Part shown: positions 10,283-21,554 of the stretch, piece after piece
How positions within the stretch are numbered: the first letter of the stretch is position 1
Layout: each line of letters begins with the position of its first letter
Assembly: GCA_964017045.1 (NCBI GenBank)
Contig: OZ024809.1
Span: forward strand, 23,559,618-23,623,617
Length of the DNA: 64,000 nt
Source of the DNA: Omphiscola glabra
Taxonomy: Eukaryota; Mollusca; Gastropoda; Lymnaeidae
Direction of reading: 5' to 3'
The notes under the pieces: model-generated
What the model was told of the DNA's origin: nothing
The model's input: the letters and a program-made list of their open reading frames with translations, nothing else
The model's database searches: none
Made by a program: the position numbers and the translations under genes

Positions 10283-11833
10283 TGCCAAAACAACAACATT
10301 TATTTGTAAATCTGGTACACGGACGTTACAAGCAAAATCTGCACCCGGGGTAAACCCCAAATGTAGGCGCCTTTTTCCCAAATTAGTATAAATTAATACA
10401 CACTTATGTTGAAATGTAAACTGACAGCTGTGGCTCTATCTGAAAAGGGCGCCCTAATCGGGTGCCACCTTTCCCCAACTCCTTATCACAGCCTTGAGTG
10501 TTAGGATATTTACTTTTAAGTAAGGTGGTGGGGGGGGGGGATTACGACACACACACAATAACATCTTCAACAAGATTTAAACCAAATCTGTATGATAAAT
10601 CGACCATTTAACGGATCCCAACGGACTAGGCACATTTCCATCTATGGACCAGAGGAGTTTATTTTGAGCAAGTCCGAATGATCATAGCTCGACAAAGAAT
10701 TTAGACATTAATGAGATGCAAAGAGTGAATGTTCCAAACTTGTGTTGTTTATCGCCTAAATGCCGTGGCTAGCCTCGAAGATGATCATCTCACCAAACTA
10801 CGTAGCATTTTGGCTAAGAGAGTAAAATCGGATTGCTTCGTTTCCAAGGTGACGTTGGACTCTGGTCGTACAAGTCGTATGTTTTGTTTGTTGTGGCAAA
10901 GTATGTTTGTTTTTAAGGTGAGGAGATGATGTTGAATAAAACATATTTTATGGAAGATTGTGTGTCTGTTGGGGGAGGTATGAATAAATAGTTGTACTTT
11001 AGCAAATCTCGGTTAGGGAGAAGAAAGGAGGGGATTTTGTAGATAAAACAGGCACGAATAGATAAATTAGTATATTCAAATGGTACATCATTTTATTTTC
11101 ATTTTCAATTCAATGTTAGCTTAAAGAATGCGACGTTCAGTGGGCCTTATCGCAATCAAGTAATGCACCTTGTTATAATGTCAGGAGAAGTCTCTACCTA
11201 CTACTTAAATTAGTCCCAAAAAATCGCTTTTTTCGGAGTAATTTTGTTGAAATTTAAACTAAGATGACCTGCAAAATCTGACTTCAACTTCGCCGCCTTA
11301 ACCATGAAAATTTAGTATCTAGACAAAATATATTAACCATAACATTTTAAGTTTTGTATTGTAATGTTCATGTCCATGAGATCCATTCAACAATACTTAG
11401 CTGTGGAAAGATCAAGGAAGATAAGTGCACATTTTCTGTATCAGATCAGAGCGAATGTCATTAGAAAACCTACTAGCGTCTACCAATACCGGAAGTGACG
11501 TGTCTGATCTACGTGCCGGCCTCGATGTGGGCGTAATGTTAAAAGCTGACGTGCTGAAGGTGCTTGAGTGCAAACATTTCTTACGAGAGTGAGAAAACCT
11601 TTTTTTTTTCCTTTTTTATTTATTGATAACGGTTTCATGGTCAGCTTTAAATAAATTTGTTTTGAAATAATGCATTTTGAAGAGAAAGTTTAGCTATACA
11701 AAAGTGATAAATGTCTGAGCATTGTGGGAAGGTGATGATTTATTCTATTTCACTTACAAATACAAAAAAGAAAATAATATATATAAATATATATATTAAC
11801 AACCATTTTTAAAAAAAGATTATCTCTGAAAGA
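10283..11833. other. non-repetitive stretch, nothing recognised with confidence
   Basis: GGGCGCC-type patches at 10360-10470 could be a decayed MITE. A G-run is at 10528-10538. A 66-residue plus frame at 10729-10929 has ordinary composition, but no start context, domain or splice sites support it. Confidence 0.35.
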
Positions 11834-11924
11834 TGAGTTTAAACGCACTAAAAAGGAGTTTAAACTCACTAGAAAGGTGCTTTTGAACGCACTAAAAGAC
11901 GAGTTTAAACGTACTAAAAAGTAG
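11834..11924. repeat. about 21-bp tandem repeat, four copies
   Basis: GAGTTTAAACGCACTAAAAAG with variants (CTCACTAGAAAG, GTACTAAAAAG). GTTTAAAC is an 8-bp palindrome in three of the copies. Confidence 0.8.
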
Positions 11925-12334
11925 TAAATAATTTAAAATTTATGAAGCCAAATGTTTCGAATTGAATGTGGACGAAACTTAAATATGTTTTCTTTGTTTT
12001 TTTTCTGCACAGAATTTCTTTGGGTAATGCGTTTTGTGAAAGTTTAAATTTTGTTCTACACGTTGAGTCAGAGGGAATAGCATGTTTTTTTATTTTATTA
12101 AAAAAAAACAACTTTGTGAATTAATTTATTGATCAGCATCATTCATTTATTGTTCAAGACAAATAGCACGCGAAAGATTCGCTTGACAATGACAACTCCA
12201 ATGAGGAAAAAACTCTCAGGAGGGACAAAGAAAGCCATATACACCATTTTCATAAGACTAGTTGTACGCTAATAAGAATTGGACCCTCGCCCAAAACATT
12301 AAATAACACGCTCAATACAGGTGAGAGTAAAATC

Positions 12335-12691
12335 CACATGAAAATATACGGTCCAATGTTCGACAATGATGGATGGAGAATATTTACCAACCTAGAGATA
12401 ATCCAATAGTTCGAAGACATTCCCATAATCGCAATTTAGAATTTTTTAAAAGTCAGACTGCGCTAGACAGGACACCTTGAGAGGAATGCGGATAATAGAG
12501 CAGTTAAAGTGATCTAGGGGCAGAAACCAAGTGTTAGACGGCTCTAGGGTCAACCAAGACTGACATGGATAGACAATGTAGAGAGGGGCTTTCATCAGCC
12601 GGGGGTACACGCAAAGAAGCGGAAAGCTCGATTTGAATGGAACGATGTTGTGGAGCAGGTCAGGGCCCTAGATGTACTGGAGTGCAACTGA
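12335..12691 (+). pseudogene. non-LTR retrotransposon ORF2 C-terminus (RTE-like relic)
   Basis: With stops and frameshifts ignored, the plus strand spells the usual post-RT tail: HMKIYGPMFDNDGWRI, then TNLEI, TGHLERNADNRAVKVI, GQPRLTWIDNVER and finally WNDVVEQVRAL. These match the K-I-Y-G-P...W-R-I-R-T-N, GH-x-R-M and GRPR-x-RW-x-D-x-V blocks common at the end of many animal non-LTR retrotransposons. In-frame stops (for example after the GQ segment) make it dead, and the RT core is absent. Upstream sequence from about 12150 may be part of the same 5'-truncated copy. Confidence 0.7.
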
Positions 12692-13316
12692 TGACGTGAC
12701 AGTTTCGGTTTAATATAAACTTAAAGTAGTTAAGCGACTATTGACCCCAAATTTAAAACAAAACATGGCGAGGAAAGGTGGAAAGGGGTTGGGGGGGGTG
12801 GCCAATTTTTTTTTATTCGCACATATATTTGAAATTTAATTGATTCGCAAGTTTTCGGAATTGTATAACAAGTCTTTTTAAATCATATTCACACGGCTCA
12901 ATGGCTGTTGCCTCAAACGAATGAGTGTAAGAGTTTTGGACTGCGATATAATATAGGTATAAAGAAGATATTTAGACACAAACCATTTATGTTAATAAAC
13001 AACAAATGTTTCTCTTTAATGATGATTCTGATTCTCTGGTTCTGGTGGAGTACGTTGCTGATTCCATCTACTGGCATATGTGCAACGGTTGGGTATGCGA
13101 TGCTGGTATTTTAACGGTGACCAGCGGATGCTAGGGCATTTTAGAAGCTCTCGATTGACGTCGAGTTTACGGCGGTATTGTCCATGTTGTTTCAAGCGAT
13201 GATTGTACATAAGGAAAAATGATTGTTTTTAATGAACTGTTACACCAAGGTATAGTGAAGCATTTACTATTGTTCTGGATCTAATTGCTTATACAAATGT
13301 AAACCTAAAATACATG

Positions 13317-13749
13317 CTCGTTACAAGCCACCTCCCTGCTATTAAAGCCCATATAGGCACCAAAAATTGCCAACGTAGCCGCTGTAACACATGTCTCTAA
13401 GTGGTTGTAGTTGAAAATATCACTCTCCTTCTGAAAATATACAGAATCAAAGATGGTTTTACCTGCACAAGTCGTAACATGATTTACACCATCCTTTGTA
13501 AAAGGTGCGGTAAATTATATGTAGGAGAGATATGGTGTCGCCTTGGAGACAGTTTTAGAGAACACCTTTATATCATAAATGAAAAAGCCATTTGTTCAAT
13601 GTCCAAGTATTTCAATAGTACTGACTATGAAGGAATTTTAGATATTGCAGTAACTGGTAAACTGTATTCAAGTAAGACATAGAATATGATTTATGTGAAA
13701 AAATAAATTAATAACAAGATTTGGTACGTTGACACCAAATGGTATAAAC
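13317..13749 (+). pseudogene. Penelope-like element: GIY-YIG endonuclease C-terminus (relic)
   Basis: From 13356 the plus strand reads GTKNCQRSRCNTC, a stop at 13398-13400, and in the same frame DGFTCTSRNMIYTILCKRCG, KLYVGE and LGDSFREHL. This is the C-x-x-C-x-x-C/GIY-YIG arrangement of Penelope-like retroelements: IY in MIYTI, YVG in KLYVGE, then the R...H helix. After a frameshift, RFGTLTPNGIN at 13717-13749 matches the conserved R-L-G-T-L-x-P-x-G-I-N end of these proteins. The reverse transcriptase is missing. A hammerhead-like core follows at 14011. Confidence 0.82.
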
Positions 13750-13891
13750 CAAATCCACAATTTTACGTAGCTGTATGTCTTTTTCTGTTTGGATTTATAA
13801 ATTTTACCTCCACTCACTCCTTTCCTTTCTTTTTTTACTTTCTCTTTTTCTGGGTTTTGAGCCCAGTCATATTCTTTTTCTATTTTTTAGA

Positions 13892-13946
13892 TGGGATACA
13901 TATATATATATATATATATTTATTTGTTTATTTATTTATTTATGTA
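13892..13946. repeat. (TA)n and (TTTA)n microsatellite
   Basis: An alternating ATATAT run is followed by TTTATTTATTTATTTA. Confidence 0.85.
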
Positions 13947-14010
13947 TTTATATATTAAGTAAATTTAATTCATACTTATATTAAGTTATATAAAATGTTG
14001 TTTTTTTGTG

Positions 14011-14034
14011 CTGATGATGTCATTTGTCGAAAAG
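14011..14034 (+). ncRNA. possible hammerhead-ribozyme core of a Penelope-like element (decayed)
   Basis: CTGATGA (14011-14017) is followed 10 bases later by CGAAA (14028-14032), the two invariant strands of a hammerhead core, about 260 bp after the Penelope coding relic. Penelope-like elements are known to carry hammerhead motifs in their terminal repeats. Stem II here pairs poorly and no convincing cleavage-site helix is visible, so an active ribozyme is unlikely. Confidence 0.35.
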
Positions 14035-14445
14035 TTCACATTTGTATTCTGTAAAATCATCTTTAAAGTTCAGGAATGCCTTCGTGTGTTACCGATTTGT
14101 CAACGGGAATTTCCAAATAGATGCCACAAATAAATAGATAAACTTTAGTAAGGGAGTCACTTTCCCTGGGATGACTAATTAGAGTTTATAATGTGTTAAG
14201 TAATGTTGCAAAATAACAAGTTTTGTATGTCAATTACATCCCCTGAAATAGCTTTATTTGACCTTGAACTGACTATAAATTTATATTTTTAAGTAAATGG
14301 AATCATTTAGTTACCTATTTTAAAATAAAAACATGTATTCCTTCTAATGCTGGCGTAAAGTTTGGCTGTTTAAAGCTTAAAATGCAAAGTAGTGTAAAAA
14401 TGTTTCGTAACACTTCATTAAATTTTAATAGGATTAAATGTAACA

Positions 14446-15005
14446 CTAATCGTTGCTGTAGCCAGGGTTTCGGCTCTCTGGGTCATTGATATCCAAATTA
14501 ACAAAGTGCTCACATAATAGACCTTTTTCGGCATAAGCCGCGTAAAAGGAGCGTGTAATGTTTGTAAAATATAAATGAATGCTACCAACCAACAAATTAA
14601 TGAGGATTAGAGAGTTTACTCCCTGTGTTTCTGAGATTGTGTAGGGTGGAAAAAACGCTTTTCGTGCCATGGGAAATGCCTGAATAAGGGGTCCGGATGG
14701 TCCAAGGAAAGTGTTTGGGATGTGAAAAGGTTTAATGAGGGCACATGTTGTTTGTGTTTCGTTGAGAATTCCCCGAGTCACAACTTACACGTAAAATAGT
14801 CAGAAGATGGATGCAGCACGATGCGCCCCTCCACGGGGACGTACGGTGTTGGCACAGAATGCCCATTCAGGCATGTTGCTGCTCTTACAAAAGGTATATT
14901 GCCCTGAATGTTGATGTTCCCAGACTGCTCAAGGTTTTTATTTTGCCAACTTGATGACACATAAGAGCCAATTCTGCTTGTTATTTTTCTAATACGCGCT
15001 ACCAT
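14446..15005 (-). other. two abutting minus-strand open frames, unrecognised
   Basis: Frame A (15005 to 14778, 75 residues) and frame B (14781 to 14446, 111 residues) lie end to end. They have mixed, non-repetitive composition, unlike the tandem-repeat frames elsewhere. Near the end of frame A the minus strand has CGT|GTAAGTT, a good splice donor (about 14793). Ahead of frame A, a pyrimidine-rich TTCATTTACATGGTAG could be an acceptor. Frame A has two Cys, many Ser and Pro, and no signal peptide. Frame B has a hydrophobic segment (SLILINLLVGSIHLYF). They could be a host exon, an element relic, or chance. I assign no function. Confidence 0.3.
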
Positions 15006-15108
15006 GTAAATGAATACAGTTGAAATCTTTTACTTTGAGAAAAAATATAAAAAGTTTTTTATTTTTTTATTTTTGTATTTCAGGAGTTCATGTCTGCCAA
15101 AGCATCTA

Positions 15109-16405
15109 TTCTTCTTCTTCCATATATCTATATATTAAGGACCCACAATTAATGTATTGATCATTCTGGCTCCTCTGTATGTAGAGGGATTTGCAATGTT
15201 TCTGTGCCTGACATTGAAGAGGATATTTTACTGGTTGCACCGGCTACTGGGCGAAGATATTAAATATTAGGAACTGTGGTTTAGAAAGGCCTGAGGCAAT
15301 AGACGCAATAGTGTCAAGTGTTGTAGCCTCAACTGTTTCTTTTGGCAGCTTGTTCCAGTCCTTAACTGTCTTTGGCAGGAATGAGCATCTCCTTTACTGT
15401 GTTCTTGCTGTTTTGAGCCGGAACTGATTGTCATATCCTCGTCGCTGTCTGGGGCGGGGGGGGGGGGGGGGGGAGGGACGATTTGCTGTTTAATGCTGGA
15501 GCAGTGGATCAGCCCATTATTTATCTTGTACATCATGGAGGTCATGGATAATCGTCTTATTTCCTCCAATCATGACCAGCCCAGTGTTTCCAGCATGCTG
15601 CCAACACTAGACGTGTTTCTGTAGCGGTTCAGAGCAAAGCCTGCTGGGTGTCGCTGGACCGCCTCCAACCTTTCGATGCTCTTCTTGGTAAATAGGTCCC
15701 AGAATGAAGATGCGTAATCTAAAAGAGGCCAGGCAGGCTTTATAGGCTCTTTATTTCACTCCGGAGTTGCCTATCTTCCAATTTCGCCTTAAGAACCCCA
15801 AGGTCTTGTTTGCCTAGTTGCACACATTGTTAATATGCTTGTCCCAGCGGACCTCTCTTTGAATGATAACACTGAAGTACCGTACGGAGGAAATTTGCCT
15901 TGCAGTATGTATTGATGGTGAAGAGGAGTACCGCCTCTAGCGACTGACAGTGCCTGGCACTTGGCAAAATGAAATTCCATGTCCCAGCACATCTCCCACT
16001 CAGCTAACCGATTGAGATCTTGTTGTAGCTGGTCTTGGTCAGAACTGTTGGCGATCGCTATATACACCACCCTGTCATTTGCGAACAGTCTAGCTTGGGA
16101 TGTCAGTTTCTTGGGTAGGTCATTCATGCATTCTAGGAAGAAACAGGGGCCTAGCACCGAGCCCTGGAGGATCACTGACTTAACACCGACAAAGGAGGAG
16201 CTTGTATGGTCTACCACTACTGCTTGGCATCAGGAAGCTAGAGATCCATTTTTAGTAGTGCCTTGGATCCCATATCTCTGAGGTTTGTGTAAAAGCAAAC
16301 ATGTTCAAATGCCTTTGAGAAGTCCATCACCAGTACGCCAGTTTGTTTTCTGTTCTCCAGATTGTTTGTCAAGCCTTCTACAAATTCAAGGAGCTGGGTC
16401 TCACA
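15109..16405 (-). pseudogene. CR1/Jockey-superfamily non-LTR retrotransposon, 5'-truncated relic
   Basis: Reading from 16405 downwards: LLEFVEGLTNNLENRKQTGV and LVMDFSKAFE (RT motif A region), then LQGSVLGPCFF (motif B), LFANDRVVYIAI (motif C; the usual F-A-D-D has become F-A-N-D), KCQAL, then the post-RT tail with YASSFWDLFTKKSIERLEAV, LNRYRNTSSVGSMLE and MYKINNGLIHCSSIKQQIVP. Frameshifts and stops break it into pieces (15789-16217 and 15267-15569 are the longest). The 3' end at about 15109-15145 has TTAATATATAG followed by GAAGAAGAAG, and the same tail ends the plus-strand copy at 31115. A poly-G run (15455-15474) interrupts the tail region. Confidence 0.88.
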
Positions 16406-16680
16406 CGAACTATTCAAACGAATGCAAGTAAATTATTGTTTCTCATTGTTCTTTCATTCATTTTAATATATTTTAATAATGTTTTTGTTACTTAAAATCT
16501 TAAAGTTTACATTAATCATAACTAAATCTTTTTACTTCGTACAATCTCTTGGATAGAACAAATGTTTAGGTTTTAGACAACACAACTTTAGTCAATATAA
16601 TAGCGCTTCCTCTTCTATAATTTCCCTCCAACATAGCGAAATCCAGACACTTGAGTTTTTTTTAATGATTTTTATGTCTC

Positions 16681-16740
16681 CTGAAGAAGGCTTTTAGCAG
16701 AAACGTTCTCGTTTTATTGTCCTGTCCTATCATTCCCCTA
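16681..16740 (+). mobile_element. Penelope-type terminal motif, CTGAAGA...GAAAC
   Basis: CTGAAGAAGGCTTTTAGCAG then AAACGTTCTCGTTTTATTG parallels the arm of the hairpin at 572-610 (CTGATGAAGGCTTCCTGCCG, then ACACGTTCGTCGTTTTGTTG). It is probably another decayed terminus of the same element class. No element boundaries are seen. Confidence 0.4.
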
Positions 16741-17154
16741 TTTTTTCCACTATTGTCTTGCACAGCTTGACCTCAGTCATCTTCATTTAGTATGCATGAA
16801 TATTGAGGGCTATGCCATTCTGTTAATTGGAATGCTTTATTAATCATATAATCATTCCCCAGGATTATTGAGCTGTGGAGTAATCTCTCATTTTAACACA
16901 CACTTCCGAGTTCTCGACATCCTGCGCGCACCATAATGTGTTTACAAAGGACATAACTCCGCATTGTCAGGTGCCATAACCCATAGCTGTTGATTCGTTT
17001 ATTAGGCGCCATAACTTGATTTTGTCGAACTCTAACAGGAAGCGTCATAGGATGAGACCACGAGAACATACAAACGAAAGCCCTTGAGTCGGGTCTGATC
17101 AGTGCCATGGTTTTGTGGTGGTATAAAACCAGAAATTACAGTAAGGGTGGCGAC

Positions 17155-17465
17155 GCTGTGCACACATAAATAGATAATCTGTGATATGGTGTGTAAACAT
17201 AGTTGGCTAATGTTGGGTTTGATGTGTACACATAGATAGCGAATGTGGCATATGTGGTGTACACATAGATAGCTAATGTTGGGTTTGGTGTGTACACATA
17301 GATAGCTAATGTTGGGTTTGGTGTGCCCAAATCGATAGCTGCTGTGGGATATGGTGTGTACAAATAGATTGCTAATGTTGGATATGGTATGTACACATTG
17401 ATACGTAAGGATGGATGCGGTTTATACACAAGATATGTAAAAATGGACATTATATGTACATATCG
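17155..17465. repeat. 33-bp minisatellite, about 9 copies (diverged)
   Basis: The unit contains GGTGTGTACACATAGATAGC and TAATGTTGGGTTT; GTGTACAC in it is palindromic. Divergence rises toward both edges. The minus frame (YVYTPNPTLAI repeats) stays open because 33 is divisible by three. Confidence 0.9.
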
Positions 17466-17502
17466 ATAAATAGTGATGGAGATTTTATATACATATATAA
17501 AA

Positions 17503-17790
17503 ATTCCTTCTCATAGATCAGCTGCCTTCTCATAGATGAGTCGCCTTCTCATAGATGAGTTGCTTTCTCATAGATGAGTCGCCTTCTCATAGATGAGTTG
17601 CTTTCTCATAGATGAGTTGCTTTCTCATAGATGAGTTGCCTTCTCATAGATGATTTGCCTTCTCATAGATGAGTTGCCTTCTCATAGATAAGTTGCCTTC
17701 TCATAGATGAGTTGCCTTCTCATAGATGAGCTGCCTTCTCATAGATGAGTTGCCTTCTCATAGATGAGCTGCCTTCTCATAGATGAGTTG
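17503..17790. repeat. 19-bp minisatellite, about 15 copies, abutting a SINE
   Basis: The unit is TTGCCTTCTCATAGATGAG with variants (CTGCC, TCGCC, TTGCTT). Each copy holds CTCAT-AG-ATGAG, a small hairpin. Its right edge is the 3' side of a minus-strand SINE, and the unit resembles SINE-body sequence (a CTCATCTAAGAAAA stretch is also in the SINE at 21345). Confidence 0.95.
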
Positions 17791-17890
17791 CCCAGGTGCT
17801 GGGATGGTTTCCGCTTGTCTAGGCTTTTATCTGGGGCTGCATCTCCTGTCCACAAGGTTGGGATTGCAAACATTTTGACGGCTAAGTAAC
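17791..17890 (-). mobile_element. tRNA-derived SINE fragment, copy 3
   Basis: On the minus strand: GGAGATGCAGCCCCAGATAA, then GCCTAGACAAGC (shared with the SINE at 4205) and CCATCCCAGCACCTGGGC. The B-box and A-box positions are only faintly recognisable. It passes directly into the 19-bp array. Confidence 0.55.
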
Positions 17891-18346
17891 GCAGTGTGCG
17901 GTATATATTATTTTATTGGGGTACTTTACATTAATTGATTGATTGGATACTTCTAAGGCGCTGGTATCCATGCTACTTTAGCATGCTCAATGCAGTCTGG
18001 TTTCATCAAATCTATTTTTAAAAAAAGTCTTTAAATATTTCCTAAATGATTTTCTGTCCTTTTCAATACTCCTCAAAGATGGAGGTAAAATATTTCATAA
18101 CTTTGGCGCTAGTTTGTAGAACATACTAACAAATAAATGTGTACACTGCATCGCTATCATTACTTATCTATGTATGCATCGCATCTCCATCCTTACATTT
18201 ATATGTGTGCAAGCCATATCCATCCTAATATGTATATGTGCGCAAACTATATCAATCCTAAAATATCTATGGTTATATATATATATATCTAGAAGATTGA
18301 TTTTTAAAAAATCTTATATTTATTTCAATTCAGCTGAATATATCCT

Positions 18347-18347
18347 A

Positions 18348-18391
<44 letters not shown>

Positions 18392-18404
18392 TTGTGTGTG
18401 TGTG
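18347..18404. repeat. (CA)n(TA)n(TG)n composite microsatellite, self-complementary
   Basis: ACACACACACA, then about 12 AT pairs, then TGTGTGTGTT TGTGTGTGTG. The whole tract can fold back on itself. Confidence 0.92.
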
Positions 18405-18876
18405 CTAACGTCGCAAGATATGTCAGCACATAGATAGAAGCAAAGATAGTCTATATTGTCCAGACATATAGATAGCGTCAAGATTGCCATATTAGTACAA
18501 ATGTACAGGTTTGGTGTGATTTTCACAGTTGTAAAACTACGAGTTACAACAGAGAATTAGTAAATATAGGTTTCACTAAATTTGTCGATTGACTAACAGA
18601 GATCACGCTATTGATCAAATGTGTAGCTCTCTAGCGTGGAAGGAAATGACCTGAACTTAGAACGTCAAGGACTTTTTGACAAGTGGGTCACACTCTTACT
18701 CGGGAACATGTGAGGTGTAATGAAAATAGTTCTCATTCGTACCCCTGATGTGTCCAGTGTTCACTCCCCCATTTACTAATAAGAACTATATTAGTCCGTG
18801 ATCGATAGATATTCGAAGATCATTATCCAATAACCTTCACTACAAGCGGTAAAAATTGATAAAGTCAAATGTGTTA

Positions 18877-18998
18877 GGGCTCGTCCGTTAATTATGTCAA
18901 CAATTTTTACACAATGTCCCCCCCCCCCCACCTTTGTCAACAACTGTCAAACTTTCAATGACCCCCACTATTTAATTATGTACACATTTTCGCCCCCC
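18877..18998. mobile_element. MITE-like element with GGGC...GCCC ends and an inner TTAATTATGTCAACA
   Basis: GGGCTCGTCCG and TTAATTATGTCAACA form the left end; TTTAATTATGTACACA and TTTTCGCCC form the right end in inverse order. GTCAACAACTGTCAA lies in the middle. The right half is repeated in the same orientation at 20215-20304. Either there are two short copies, or the two are the ends of one 1.43-kb transposon. I do not recognise the superfamily with confidence. Poly-C runs mark both halves. Confidence 0.55.
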
Positions 18999-19249
18999 CC
19001 CCCCCCCCCAAAAAAAAAATGAATTATAATATAAATACATTTATAAATACATTTTACTTTGTGCTGATCTATTTTAATGACACACAATTGTATGAATTTG
19101 TTTTTATTACATCATTTGCTTGTTAATTAACAAGTTAAAAAGTTTTTACACTTAAGTAGAATCAATTAAAAGTTTGTTAAAGACTAAACATCATTGCTTG
19201 TGATATAAATATGATTATTGTCAGTAAAGCTGACAATTATAGTATAGTT

Positions 19250-20214
19250 CCTAGCTGCTATCATCTTCCCATGGAGTAGCCAGGTGTTGGTCTAACGTAA
19301 CAATGGACATCAGGGACTTGATTTGGGTAGGGTAGAGGGCATTCGCCCCCACCCCTGAATTTGCAGGTTTTATTTCAATTGCTATGTACTGTAGCGCCTC
19401 AAGTAATAAACAACTTAACAAGCCGACCAAGTTTTGATTTTCACCCCCTTCCCCCCCCCCTTTAAAAACCCCTGACGTAACGCCCCTGATGGGCATAGTC
19501 TATAACAGCTGATTTATCATGTTCATCTTTCGGAACTGATATACCAGACAAGTCAACATCATCCTCATCTAACCATTAAGAACATAAAATAGAAGCATTG
19601 TCAGTGAACAGAAATTGCCACAAGCTTTCTCTGTATCCTGGCAGCTTCTTGCATTGGTCGAAAACAATCTCTTTTGTTGAGTAGCAGGTGCTATTTCTTA
19701 TGCTCAAGAGGGTATTGTCAGTGCTGTTGAACATCCTTTTTCAACATGGCTAGTGATGCAAAATAGATGTTACAGATTTTGCAAATCCGTTCAAGCAGCG
19801 ATGTTGATATTATTACTTACTTTACTTTCCACTAGTTCTCAAAATATCGTATTCCTACTCTAACAATATCATTTATCTTGACTGCACATAACACTTGACC
19901 CTTGGCCTTGTTCCATACCTGCAACATGATCGCAAACATACCGCCCTAGTCATTTGCGACAAAACAAAATCTACAGGTGAAGGGAGGCCAACTTTTGACT
20001 TCTCTTGCACTAACAAAGTGTGTTAACACTCTGACCAGCCATCTGTCGTGCACAAACAGACACACATTAAATAAATATTATATTGTTAAAAGCCTAAAAA
20101 TTATATGACTATTTAGACTCATTTACACCTGTAAATTTTTTAAAATAATAAAATATCCAGTTAATTTTTAAGATGAAAATTCTAATAGAGAAAACTTTAT
20201 TGTTGACGTAAACT
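19250..20214 (-). other. possible interior of the TIR element; short minus-strand coding-like relic
   Basis: On the minus strand at about 19570-19735 an open stretch reads NSTDNTLLSIRNSTC, then KEIVFDQCKKLPGYRESLW, before a stop, so it might be a decayed transposase or host-derived fragment. I cannot name it. At 19440-19495 a TTTAAAAACCCCTGACGTAA / CGCCCCTGATG block resembles another MITE end. Confidence 0.3.
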
Positions 20215-20304
20215 AATCTATCCCCCCCTTTTTTTTTGTCAACAACTGTCAAGCATTTCCAAACCTCCTGCCCCCTATTTTGTTGACATAATTAATGTTC
20301 GCCC
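20215..20304. mobile_element. second copy (right half) of the GGGC...GCCC element
   Basis: TTGTCAACAACTGTCAAGC, then CCCCCTATTTTGTTGACATA and ATTAATGTTCGCCC. Its reverse complement, GGGCGAACATTAATTATG and TCAACA, mirrors the left end at 18877-18902. Confidence 0.55.
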
Positions 20305-20590
20305 ATTTAGCATTGTGAGCTCATTAAGCAGATTAAAATTAATGAGAAACAAACAATTTATGTAAATAAAGCAATTTATGTGAAGCTTTAAATATGATTT
20401 GAAAAACACAAATTCAAACATTGCGGATAATGCCTACATCAAGTCAAAATGAGACACATTAATATAATTATACTTGGGACTTGGAATACTTGTCCTCAAA
20501 ATTTGAACAAAAAACACAATGTACGTAACAGACATTTTATCTATATAATCTTTAATAAAATATTCTGATTACAAATAACAATGACTGACT

Positions 20591-20757
20591 CAGTGGCGTA
20601 GCATGTGATGGAGCTGGCGGTCCGCCGATGGCGACACTTTTTCTCATCATATAGAGGGTCGGTATTTTGGGCCATCTGCCGAGGTTTTTGTTTCGTGGAA
20701 GGCGGTGGCTAAATTCTCGTCCCACCCCAACTGGCAATGACGCTAGCATCACCACTA
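20591..20757 (+). mobile_element. hAT-type MITE, degenerate right end
   Basis: It begins CAGTGGCGTAGCATG, the same first 12 bases as the intact MITE at 48519. The inside has GGCGGTCCGCCGATGGCG and a CCGCC-type core. The expected right inverted repeat is only partly visible (GACGCTAGCATCACCACTAG). Confidence 0.5.
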
Positions 20758-21225
20758 GATTGAGTGTTAGCATCATAAGTTAAAGGTAAGGTACATGAAT
20801 TGATCAAATACATAAAAGGGGGGAAAAGAAATGGAAAGCCCCCACAACCCATAAAAAAGTTAAACCAAAAGTAGAAGTGATAAGAAAGGAAGAGGGCGGA
20901 AGTGTAGCACTATGAAAAAAAAACTGGAAAACAATATTTTAGATATGTTAAAATTATGGATTATGTCTCACGCCGTAAGAAGTAATGCGAAACCAAATAA
21001 AATTTTAATCAATTTATCCAGCATGAATCTTCTGTCCGGTGTACTCTTAGCATGCTATGATACAGTAGAGCTCTTAGCATACAATGATACAGTAGAGCTC
21101 TACTACAAAATCTGATATCGCACAGTGACTAACACTGTTTGTAATTGGACATAGTGTTATTTGCGAGTTAAATTTTTTATCTTATACATTTTAGTCACCA
21201 GGATAATTTTGTTCCTGGTGTTAGG

Positions 21226-21480
21226 TGCAGGGTGGCCTAGTGGTCTAAACTGAGAGGATCCGAACCGGAGTTCATTCCCCAGCAAATGCCAAGACAAACA
21301 AAAACAGCAGCAGCAGCCCATGTGGATGGGAATAGTTAGCATTGAACGGCATCTCATCTAAGAAAATGAAAACATTGAATTCAAACCATCTCAGATGGAG
21401 GCCCGTAGGTGGTGTGGCATCGACACAATTAAAACTCCGCCAACTTTTGCGTCGCTTCTTCTGCCAAGCAGTATCATACA
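21226..21480 (+). mobile_element. tRNA-derived SINE, copy 2
   Basis: GGTGCAGGGTGGCCTAGTGG holds the A-box region (about 21233-21247) and GGAGTTCATTCCCC the B-box region (21267-21280), spaced as in tRNA genes. AATGCCAAGACAAAC follows, then a (CAG)n patch at 21304-21317, then a non-tRNA body. It is too diverged to be a functional tRNA: the cloverleaf arms do not pair. Confidence 0.65.
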
Positions 21481-21554
21481 CAACTGATTTTCCCTTTCCA
21501 AGTTTCTAGAGAACAACAAAGAACATTACGAAGAAATTAAAGACTTTCGTCTAC

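Noticed and set aside
21226..21300. Functional tRNA gene
   Set aside because: A- and B-box-like sequence is present but acceptor and anticodon stems do not pair; the downstream body marks it as a SINE.
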